Of a DNA stretch of 64,000 bases, positions 54,956 to 64,000 are shown one piece after another. The notes below the pieces were generated by a model, which made no database searches, had not been told where the DNA came from, and worked only from the letters and a program-made list of their open reading frames with translations. Within the stretch, counting starts at the first letter, position 1. Every line of letters starts with the position of its first letter. The position numbers and the translations under genes were made by a program. Source of the stretch: Massospora cicadina (taxonomy: Eukaryota > Entomophthoromycota > Entomophthoromycetes > Entomophthorales > Entomophthoraceae); contig JAKSZP010002653.1 of NCBI GenBank assembly GCA_022478985.1, positions 1-64,000 of the forward strand. Reading direction: 5' to 3'.

Positions 54956-56086
54956 AATTAGCGTTGACCAACCATATAAGATCAACCTTTAGCATTTACT
55001 CATGTATAATGCCGCCACACCACTTTATCTTTTAGTACATTAATTCCCATCAATCTGCCATCAGAAATTTTGCCAAACTTGTTTGAGTTAAGTCCTAATA
55101 TCACATAGATCTCGCCGTTGCACTGTCTGCATTATTTAGTAAAATGATACTATTAATCTTCCATCAAGTATTTCTCCAATTTTATCTGAGTTGAGACCAG
55201 ATATTAAAAAGATATCACCGCCACACTGCTTGCATCTTTTGGTGGATCAATTCCCATCATACTAATATCAGACATTTTTCCAACCTTCTCTGAGTCAAAG
55301 CCTAATATAATATAAAGCTTGACGCTGCAATGATTGTATCTTTATGTAAATTAATTCCTATATTATTCCATCAGGCATTTCACCAAAATTGATTTGTTGA
55401 ACCCTAAACCACATATATCTTGCCTCTTAGACTTTATCTTTTGGTAGTGAAGATACTATCAATCTTCCATCAGATGTTTTGCTAACCCAGCTGCCTTAGA
55501 TTATATTTGCCATCAACCATGCGACCATGAGTCCCATTCCATTCCCATTCCTTGCAATTTATATTTATTTAATGTTATCTGACCTTCTAACATAATTAAC
55601 TTTAATCAGCCTCTGCCTTTATTTCTAAGGAAATGTACCTGTTTTTCAGTTATTGATCTCTGATCTAATGATTGCCAAGCCCTTGAGGCGGAGTCAAAAG
55701 CACATTAGCAGACTAAGATTGGGTTTAACCCATAAAGTTCATGTGCCGCGGATAAGTTTGATGGACCAAGTATGTTCCATATACCAAATAATATATACTG
55801 GGGGAATACAATGGCAAAGGGAACCATAGTTCACAACAACATAAACTAAATAACAAAAAAAGGAGATTCTACAATTCTTGCTGGAACTAGAGTCTTATAT
55901 CAAACAATAAAGATTTCCAGCACTGGGAGTACTAACCAATACTACAGTGAGGCTGAAGATATTATACTAAAGAGCACTACCTCTTAACCCAAATATAAAT
56001 TTTACTTTTACATATTCTGTCATCGTATAATTATACCTTATAGAGTGCTCTGTTTACTGTTCACATCTCGCCCTGTTGTAACCCAA
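54956..56086. mobile_element. 1.13 kb insertion of unknown class inside A5
   Basis: ATTGAAA at 54949-54955 is repeated at 56087-56093, and A5 similarity resumes exactly across it (the TTCCAAAGTGACCACC region of A1). The inserted block has no protein-coding content that I can see. It contains five tandem ~103 bp units at one side and a unique AT-rich part with CAACAGGGCGAGATGTGAAC near its other end. Terminal inverted repeats are at best weak (GTTGACCAAC against GTTACAAC). It could be a non-autonomous DNA transposon or a solo LTR. Confidence 0.55.
55011..55510. repeat. Five diverged tandem units of ~103 bp
   Basis: Units begin at 55011, 55114, 55217, 55321 and 55421. Each has a CCGCCACACTG-like start, TTTTAGTR near +20, a CCATCAGAYATTT core, and an ending like TGAGTTNAGNCCTAATAT. 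Unit lengths (103, 103, 104, 100 and partial) are not multiples of three, so this is not a protein repeat. Confidence 0.75.
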
Positions 56087-57378
56087 ATTGAAACAGTCAC
56101 TTTAGTATGGGTGGAATTGGACTTGGGGACATATTGGCTGGTTGGGAGGAGAGCATAAAGTTTAACAAACAGTTTGGGATTAAGATGATTGGTGTAGCAG
56201 AGGTTGGGACAATCATTTGAGATTCAGCAACTTCTTTTAGTATGGACAGGGATTTTGGTTAGTACAAATTGTTGCTGCAGCAGGTGGCTATGATTAGGTA
56301 GGTGTTGGTATAGAGGATTTTTGATTGAGTGTAAGTACAGGCCTTCTCCAAATTGACTTGAGTTTGTTTTGGGTTGATTAGATATGTGTTCAAGGGAGCT
56401 AAAATCTGCGTCACTGATTAAATGAGCGAGCAGGATGGGGGTTGGGGACGACCAAAATTCTCAATAAACGCCGCTGGCATGGAGTTAGTATCAGGGTTTA
56501 TTATGTTTGCAATTTTGTCAGTTTGCCAATATTTTTTAGAGTAGCCTAACTCATAACAGAGAAGCTAAACACTCAGACGTTGTACATGCATGCCCAAAGT
56601 AAAATGGTCCAGCACTGAGGCGATATATGCACATAGTAGGATGTTCTGGGCCATGTTTGAGTGGTGGGGGTGATAGAGCCATGTCAAAGGGTGTCATAAG
56701 GCACTCAGCACTGCTAGGAACATTGAATTGGAATATAAAATTGGTGTTATAAAGTATTGAGCCCCAACATGAATTTCATATAAAGGTTTTAAGAGAAAAA
56801 TGTAGAGGGAGGTTTGTATATGACGCCACCATTGTTATGTTGGTAGGGAGTTAGGTAAAAGTCATGGGTATGGGAGTATATTTGTAGACTTAAAAGGATC
56901 ACTGCGGTGGCAGCTGCATCCTCCTAGAGGTGAGAAAATATCAAAGATAGCCCTATTAAAGGAAGAACCCAAGAAATCTTGCTGGCGCAAATGTGGCAGT
57001 AGCAAGATCAATTTTTTCGTCAATATACAGGAAGAGATGTCTGTACATGACATGAAGGCAAAAGAATATATGAAGATGAGAAGGGTGCAAGAATGAGAGT
57101 GAGTCAGATGACTCACATGAATTGAATTGCAAGGTCCTTGAGGAAAAAGTGACCTGAGTTGTTAGGCGGACTGATCAACCAGTCCACATGCATTTTTTGA
57201 AGGGGGGTAAACTCTCAGCAGTAGAGCGTCACTATACCAGATAGATCAGCAGCTGGAAAGTCAGCAGACATTAATTTATTACAGATGCATCATTTTGGTG
57301 GCGGATTATTTCAATTCTAAAATAGAATTTAGAATAAAAGAGTGATATTGAGTAGATTAAAAAAAGCTTAAGTTTTTC

Positions 57379-58002
57379 CTTAGTAACAATTTTCATTTAG
57401 TACTAAATATTGGTGTTTAGATTTTTTCTTAATTTTTAGAATACATTATGCTAATCTACACAACAGGGCACCTGAATAATCACTTACCTAGTTCATCAAT
57501 CAATATTTTTGCTGCAGCATAGTGCTATAATCTTGTATTAAAATATTTACTCTTCTCAAAGTGTAATCATAAGACGTCAATGTCTTTTAAGGTTGCTTTT
57601 GGTGCCTTTTCATCTATTACTATCTCACATGAGCTTACTATTTATCACAAATGCTAGGTAGTACAGTTAAGATCATCCATCTAGGTAAAATCTTTTATAA
57701 AACAATATTGCCAAGCTATCAGATCTTTTCAACTATTAATAGGTGGAAAATATATATAATAATTGTCATCATTTTCTTAATACTAATTCTAGTGAAGCCA
57801 GCATTATTTAAATTTAAGAAAATTTAATCATATGCTGAAAAGGCATGTAAGCAAAGCATACATATAACACCATATATATTGTGGGTTTGCATTTAATTTT
57901 ACCAATTATCTGAGAAAATATGAAAGCCCTAAAAAATCAATGTAACAGTTTGACTGATAACCTCATATATAAATAAAACTTTTGTCTAAAAAATATATAA
58001 AT
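57379..58002. other. AT-rich interval, no gene seen
   Basis: No supported frame. A TTTAGTACTAAAT at 57396 resembles the LINE C terminus, but no flanking direct repeat was found. Confidence 0.4.
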
Positions 58003-58131
58003 ATATTTGAGGTGGGTTGACCTTAGTTCAAATATACCACACTGAGAATTTTTCTAACCAGTACAGGTTTTGAACTCAAAACCTGCACTAGGGTGGAAGT
58101 AGTTTTACCTGCCAGGCTAACTTTTTTAAAA
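58003..58131 (-). mobile_element. S2b: short tRNA-derived SINE
   Basis: Alignable with S2a over its full length. On the minus strand: box A-like TTAGCCTGGCAGGTAAAA, box B-like GAGTTCAAAACC, body GTGTGGTATATTTG, end AAGGTCAACCCACCTCAAAT. The box A here is closer to the consensus TRGCNNARYNGG than in S2a. TSD not clear. Confidence 0.7.
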
Positions 58132-58319
58132 CTCTACATTTTATTTAAAAATTAAAAGGAAAGTAAGTGGGGAGGGTGGAACACAGGCGATTCAGCCAAG
58201 GATAAAGGACTGAGAATTTGGGCCGCTAGGGACCTAGCACCCCCAACCATTGTTGATTGGTGATTGCCATCTCTAGTCAAAGTTCTAGAAGCAGTGGCTT
58301 ACAGGCCATTCAACCTTTA

Positions 58320-61300
58320 ATTGATTTTTTGCTTTGTCAAATATGAAAAGCGATCTGGTGGGAAAAGCCAAACATACAGCTTTATAACACCCAGGGATTA
58401 GGTGTGAATATTTTGTGATCATTTTGGAGCTGATTGAAGATAATCTGAATGGTCTTCAACACCAAACCTTTGTGATGGGGGTGCTCTTTGGCCAAAATCT
58501 TGGCAACGAGATCCAAGTGTATCACCCATACACAATAATGGTAGATGAAGGCTCACAATTGCATTGGGGGTGATTGCAGGGTTTTTGCAAAGGTCCTATG
58601 ATGGATGCATTTCCATCAGTAATTGTTCACCTGACAGGATGTAGTGCATCGTGGACCAATATGTTATAACATGGCGCATTCATAATATTTGTGAGTGATA
58701 TCTGCTTCCAGTTTGATGCATACAGGGCACTTCTTGTGTGGATAATACAGTCTGCTGTGTTTACTGGATTTAAATGCACAGTGGAGGATCTGACAGGTTA
58801 CCAACTGTTGCTTGGCCATTACCAGTCAGGAGTTCAGGCCCAAGATCAACTCCTTCATTTGGTAGTTGGTGTCATGGCCTTCAGTTGTCCAGTCATTCAA
58901 GATTTGTGGTCAAGTGGGTGGGTTGCACCCAGGTTTCAGTAGCAGATCCCCATATTCAATATGGGACAATCTATAGCTGATTTTAATTGCTTTGGTGGTG
59001 TATTCATGGATGATTTGATTTCTTTTTTCCTAATTTGTCTTGGAAATCATTGCAGAATTATAGGCCTCAACATCCCTGTGGATTTGGTTGGCACCCCAAT
59101 CTGTTAGTTCAAATGACCAGACGTCCAGGCGCACTTCCTGATTGCATAGTCACCAATGATCTGGGGTGCCTTTTTGGGAGGATATTTGTGGGTGGCTTGC
59201 CATCCATTCACATAGTGAGCTTGGTGAGACTAGCTCCTGAAGGCCCTGAGCTCTAGCCTAGTTCACGCTCCAAGCTAGGGTCAGGCAGCACATGTGTGTT
59301 TGATTCAGTTTAAGGAACAACTTCACCCATATCCGCCAAGCATGGGATTTGAAATCCAGAAGGCCATGTCTCCTATGGTCTTCAGTTTGGATAAAGTTTC
59401 TAGTAGTATTGGTGCCACTTTTGCCTTGAACCATAGGAAGGTCCAGAGCATTGTCCTGATTTTTTCTCTAGGTTTGGGCTCATTGGCAGAACATGGGCAA
59501 TATACCACAATTTTGATAAGATGAATACGTTGATTGCCAGCACTTTCTCCTCAAGGCATAATCTGGCATTTTTCCAGCATTTAATTTGGATTATTAGAAT
59601 TGATAATACCTCTTGCTCCATTTCCAGTACTTCTGGCTTCTTATGTTAAAGAGTATCCTGAGTATCAGATTGTCTAAGAGTTTGTGATTGGTGTTGTGTC
59701 AGTCAGTGGGCTGAAGTTTGGGATGCCAATCCTCATTACAGAAGTTTTTGCCAAGTTTATCTTTATGTTCAACACTAACTGGTATAGGTCCAGTAGCTCC
59801 TCTGCCGCCCTGTAGGTCAGTCAGAGAGCTAGTACCTACCACTGCATCATTGGAAAAGGCTAACATTTTTAGTGGCATTTGGTTGGGGTGGACTAGGCCC
59901 CAGAGTCTCACGTCTGTCACCACCAATAAGATGTTAGCTGAAAAGTTGAACAAAATTGGTGACATAGGATCACCTTGTCAGAGACCCTGCCTGACCAGTA
60001 TGTAATTGGTTATGCCATCTGCAAAAATCGCCTTAGTTATCAGGCCCAAGTACAGTGTTGTTATCCATGACCTAAAGGTTTTGGGGGATACCAACCAATT
60101 TCAACGCCTCATGTAGGAATGACCACAATACCCAATTGTAGGCCTTTTACATGTCAAGGAAAATGATATATCCCTTCTCAGTTCCCCAAACATATTGAAG
60201 TATGTTTTGTATTGCACCGATGCTGTCCCAAATACTCTAGCCCTTGGTGAACCCTTTTTGGGCTTTATGGAGCATGCGCGATGCCGTTGCCATCAGCCAA
60301 TTTAGTAATATGCATGTCAGCAGTTTTTAATTGGCATTGGATAGTGCAATCAGGTGCCAGTTCCATAGTTGGCGTCAGAGTCCCTTTTTGTACAAGTTTA
60401 CTATTTGGGTCTCCTGACCTCCCAGGATTTGCTGTCTGTTTCACAAACAGTGATTAAATAGGTTTTTAGTTCCAGCGCAACGCAGTCGCAGAATGCACTG
60501 TACACCTCCACACATATGTTGTTGGGTCCTGATGCCTTCATTATTGGTGACTCTTTTAGTGCCCACTTAACTTCATTGATCGAAATTTTGGCAGACAGGT
60601 TAGCTACATCTTCTGGCGTACAGCCCCAATAGCTGGATCGGCCAGGTCAATTAGGGCATCCGTTGCTGATTTGCTTGTTACTCGTTGGCAGAATAGTTTG
60701 CTGTTGAACTGTCCAATCTCATGCTTGATTATTTCTGGGTCTGTTGATACTTCCCCTTCCGCCATCTCTACTTCCCATATTCTAGCCTTGCTTCAGATTT
60801 CCTTGAGGTGCGCCAGTCCCTTTTTGGTCATCATCACCACTAAGCTCTGATATCAGTAGGTAGAGTTGGTCCATCTCTCCAAATCTGGCTTTGCCATTAA
60901 GGCCCAATACCTTTTGTGTGTTGTTTGGTAGTTGCTCCACCATCCTTTGCTGTCCCATCTATTGAGCTTCAACCTTTCCAGTGCAGTTTTTAGCTGTTTT
61001 GCAGTGGCAGTTCACTTGTGGGTGTCATTTTTTTTGAACTTCATGATTTTGTGCTTCATCTTCTCTTTGATCCTAATCCATCTTTCCAGAGAATCTATCT
61101 CTGGGTGACGATCCAGATATGTGACCAGTCAATCCAGTCTGGCTTCAATTGTTCAGTGTTGCATTCACCATCCCTCAATGTGGCTGGTGCCAGTTGCCAT
61201 TCACGTTTTCTTGGGGGTTCTTCCAGGTCAATATACACATGAACAATCATGTGGTCACTTATGGCATTTATAATGACTTCACTGTTGGATGTCAACAGCC

Positions 61301-61954
61301 TGAGGTCGGATGACACCAGTATATAATCCAGGCGCGAACCAGCCTGTGGGTTTCTGATGGTGTCATATGTCCATCCCATTAGGTTAGCTGGGTCATCCTC
61401 CTCCTCATTGATCATGAGGCACATCCCCAACTTGACTAGGTATTATAGCATCTTATCAGCCTTCCAGTTGGGACTTCCACTTGAAGGGAACATATCCTGA
61501 CTCACATTTGTCCAACAGTTTAGGTCTCCTGCTATAACCGTTGTCACTTCAGCTTGTACTTCTGATAAAGATTCCCAAAATATTTGGATTTTGCGGGGCT
61601 TCAGCGGAGTGTAGACTGCCACCACTTGAAGGCTCTTTCCTGTTCCCTATGCATAGCTTTCTCTATCAGGATCCTTCCAGTGTGAGTTTCCTCCCCAAAT
61701 TTCAGGTCTATGTTCTTATTAAATGCGATGATTGCCACATGATCTATCCAGAGCACCTGATAGCCTATTTGGTGGGACCACAGGTGATTCTTCACATCAC
61801 AGATTAAGCTTGGCACCATTTTCTTTTGACAACCTGCTTGCATTTCTAATATTAAAATTATGTCTATATTATTGTTTGTTTTTAAATGGTGTAACTTCTG
61901 CCTTCTCATTTGTATGCTTGCCATCCCCCAAGCATTTGTGGTCACAATCCTCAT
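58320..61954 (-). pseudogene. E ORF2 (AP endonuclease + reverse transcriptase), degraded
   Basis: The N-terminus reads MRIVTTNAWGMASIQMRRQK. Endonuclease landmarks are VIAGDLNCWTN near 61500, GSRLDYILVSSD near 61320 and SDHMIV near 61240. The RT region has SPILFNFSANIL and FSND at 59846-59857 where FADD is expected, so the Ala and first Asp of the catalytic pair are changed. The C-terminal region has CPVCIKLEADITHKYYEC near 58700, the zinc motif seen in the other ORF2s. Many stops and frame changes. No RNase H was recognised. Confidence 0.7.
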
Positions 61955-62074
61955 TTCTGGATGCCCAACACACGGGTATGAGGATTTATATTTTTGGGGT
62001 TGTGAATTGAGTAATGGATGGAGGTTTGCTTATTGGTGGTCGGTATCTCTGAGGGTGGGTGGGGGTATTAGTTG

Positions 62075-62361
62075 ACTTTTGGGGTCAGTTTGACAAAACC
62101 GGGACTTCCTTACAAGTGATTCTGTGCACCAGAAATTAAGTCACCATCCCCATCTCCCTATATAAGGACAATGGGGATGGTTTAATAACCAGCTCTGGGT
62201 GCTCCATAGTCCCTACTGGTGGAGTGGCAGATTCCCCCTTCTCTGTTGATCAGGTTCCTGCCCCTTCATTCAATTTTTTGGCAGATCTAGTCTTTTTGTT
62301 TGGAGCCTGATCAGCCAATTTTTCCAATTGCGTTATTTTGGTTGTTTGGTTGCTAGTCACC
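62075..62361 (-). other. Spacer between E ORF1 and ORF2
   Basis: After the apparent ORF1 stop the minus strand continues with readable but stop-broken sequence (SGSKQKD). This is longer than the 5-6 nt ORF gap of LINE B, so E probably differs in how ORF2 is translated, or the true ORF1 end is lost to mutation. Confidence 0.35.
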
Positions 62362-63715
62362 TCAGGTTTTTTTTCTGATGACTTCTGAGTTGACTTCAAA
62401 TTTGCTTTTTTTCTTGTCAGGCTTAGATTTTAATTTATTGGCGTCTTGTGTTGCCCATCCCCTCTTGGGGGATTTTTTCAGGTTCTCCTTCTGCCATCTT
62501 TCTTTCTCACGGATTGTCCATTCTGCTTGGGATGGGCGTGGTGCCATCAGTTTAAGGGTCATTCCTTTTTCCATTCTGTATGATTTGGGGTTTGGGTTGA
62601 TGAAGGGCTCATCATCCGCTTTGGTCACTTTACTGCTTCTTGTTCCCATGCTTCCCTATGGGCGAGGTCTAACTCTTGCTGTTGGCGTTTCATGTCCATG
62701 ACCTCTGTTAACTTCCATGGGATCCATTCTTTGGCTTTTGATTGAAGGAATGTTTTAACCCTGATCTTCATGATCCCTCTGATGGGGTTGTATTCATACT
62801 CTTGAGGGGTCTTTCCTTTGCAATGGTGGCATTGGGCCATTGTATGGCCAGTCTGGTAACAGAACCAGCATACTTGCTTCACGTCTTCCTGCTCTACATA
62901 CACAACTCTGCTTAGGCTGGTCAATCAGATGAATCAAGGTAAGGCAATTTTATTTGGCTTCATCCATGGGTCTGGTTCATATAGCACTTTGACTGTTCTG
63001 AGTGAAGGCATTTTATGATGTAATCCCCACCAGCTTGCCAAAACTTTCGTACTTACCCATAGTACAACAGTCCAATCCAGATCGCTTCATGTACCCATTA
63101 CCTCTCCTGATTGGTCGTGAGGTTTTGGAATGTCACCCACCATGTAGTTTGGTTAGCATATCTGGTTGGTTCCATTTGCAGATAGACTCCCTTATACTTG
63201 ATTCCGATCTTGAGGAGTTTTTTATGGTCCAATTTGCCTGGGATTGCGATATCTATATGGCCCTGTTTGGGCACCCAATTGTGATCAAAGTTCCCACCTG
63301 CTAGCGCCTTGTTGAGCTCCTGATAAATCGCCATTATCAGGCTGGACTACTCAACCCTCCTCCACCAGCTGCAGGTGGATTCAGATTGCATCCTTTAGAT
63401 ACGACTTAGGCACTTGGTGATCTGTGAAGCCTCCGCTGATTAGTTGATGATGAATTCAATATGGCTTCTGGCCCCATTCCATGTGTTATCATCGTTATGG
63501 GCTGCTGAAGCGCTTTAAGACTTCTATTTCATGCTAGGCTTTGGTACTTCAGTGGTGATTTCCCCCTTCATTATCCAGCTTACTGACTCATCAAGGCTAA
63601 ATCCCCAACTGAGGAACGCATCTATCTGGTGTATGCTGATACTGCGGCGATTAATGCTCCTAGCCATTTGCGCTCCAATTTCAAGGCTTTGCCACTTGAG
63701 GGCATCCTTTGGCAA
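62362..63715 (-). pseudogene. E ORF1 (RNA-binding-like, CCHC zinc knuckle), degraded
   Basis: Pieces in order are DAFLSWGFSLDESVSW near 63620 (the GF-type first segment), TTWWVTFQNLTTNQ near 63120 (like WVTFSNLPTTV in C), a perfect knuckle at 62829-62870 (CWFCYQTGHTMAQC), and a long basic/acidic C-terminus (REKERWQKENLKKSPKRG, KLKSKPDKKKSKF) ending in TGA near 62362. The N-terminus probably continues past the window edge. Frames are broken between the pieces. Confidence 0.68.
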
Positions 63716-64000
63716 AAATCCCAGTCAGTACCATTTGAGGGCAGATTCTGGACTGCTTGTTGGGTGCAGGTATTTCTGGAGGGCCTCTAGCGTAATTGAA
63801 CTATGCTGGCACCAGTCCATTAACATAACGCTGTTCCTATCACCATCTGTGAATATTTGTGCCATGGCATCTGGAACTCCCACCTCACACCATTGAAAGG
63901 CTTTGGAGGGGACAATAACTTTGGCAGCATATGGGGCAGCTAACGTCAGTTCTGGGAAGGATTTCTCACAATTTAGATGATCTCAATGCTGATCCCTGCT

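Larger units (their letters stand above)
54497..57273 (-). pseudogene. A5 ORF1-like protein gene, interrupted
   Basis: The start MSADFPAADLSG corresponds to MSSDPPPAAPVWG in A2. The GF-type segment lies near 56930-56960. After the inserted block the frame resumes with NSDHQLVMAS (QSDHQLALAA in A1) and reaches HHVANLMDDFLQEQIVKF, SDAYLTSLPSAMVE, the counterpart of DPSSPSAMVG. Heavy stops and shifts. It is dead both by mutation and by insertion. Confidence 0.55.
54390..57378 (-). mobile_element. A5: old family A element split by a 1.13 kb insertion
   Basis: Removing the insertion at 54956-56086 leaves about 1.86 kb, the family length. On the minus strand, the 5' leader ACTTAAGCTTTTTTTAATC and then CACTCTTTTATTC aligns with A2. 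A start ATGTCTGCTG sits at 57273. The 3' end near 54390 has lost the recognisable GGTCAGC tail and ends in TAAATAAATAAG. This is the most diverged copy. No TSD is visible. Confidence 0.6.
58160..64000 (-). mobile_element. E: diverged two-ORF LINE, cut by the right window edge
   Basis: A minus-strand element with ORF2 on the left and ORF1 on the right, extending past the window. It shares only domain motifs with B, C and D, so it is a fourth lineage. Stops and shifts are frequent and the RT catalytic motif is altered, so it is old. The 3' end near 58160 is not sharply defined and shows neither the GGTCAGC nor the TAGTACTA tail. Confidence 0.7.

Noticed and set aside
57396..57409. TTTAGTACTAAAT resembling the LINE C terminus.
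   Set aside because: No flanking direct repeat could be found, and the motif is short and palindromic.
1..64000. CRISPR arrays, bacterial operons, ribosomal RNA genes, telomere repeats.
   Set aside because: No spaced identical short repeats, no Shine-Dalgarno-led gene clusters, no rRNA-like blocks and no telomere-type arrays were seen.

Overview
The window reads as nuclear DNA of a large, repeat-rich eukaryotic genome. There are no bacterial-style operons and no intact host protein gene. Nearly every coding trace belongs to retrotransposons, and many insertions still have target-site duplications (TSDs) visible to the base. The background is AT-rich and gene-poor, while the younger non-LTR elements are clearly richer in G+C. 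The sequence alone does not let me name the organism. A repeat-rich fungus, an alga or another protist or plant lineage would all fit.

Layout, left to right: a partial LTR (1-159) abuts a LINE ORF1 fragment (160-742). A1, a complete ORF1-only element, lies at 1192-3081, followed by a tRNA-derived SINE (3388-3680) and AT-rich decayed sequence. A2 (7581-9490, minus) is followed by a mosaic of LTRs and gag-like debris (9607-16370) that includes a tandem array of about 120 bp units. Full-length LINE B1 is at 18183-23453, and a SINE with a 17 bp TSD at 24739-25035. LINE C (25541-31860, minus) carries an in-frame 378 bp duplication. A short SINE (32031-32168) and A3 (34567-36501) come next. Full-length LINE B2 is at 38320-43601 and a tRNA-Gly-like gene at 45770-45840. 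Old LINE D is at 47601-52924, the 5'-truncated A4 at 53151-54020, and A5 at 54390-57378. A5 is split by a 1.13 kb insertion carrying a ~103 bp tandem repeat. A second short SINE (58003-58131) and LINE E, which runs off the right edge, complete the window.

The parts look like an autonomous/parasite network. LINEs B and D encode ORF1 (an RNA-binding-like domain plus a CCHC knuckle) and ORF2 (AP-type endonuclease, reverse transcriptase, C-terminal zinc motif). Family A encodes only an ORF1-like protein with a long extra C-terminal part. It shares both its 5' terminus and its 3' tail with B/D. The SINEs combine tRNA-like promoters with the same 3' tail. The simplest inference is that A and the SINEs are copied in trans by B/D-type ORF2 proteins. 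Family A resembles in concept the mammalian half-LINE (HAL1) elements, and it is the strongest candidate here for an undescribed system. Two inserts of 21 and 26 bp flanked by 16-19 bp duplications match the 3' terminus of LINE C, and look like extreme 5'-truncated LINE insertions.
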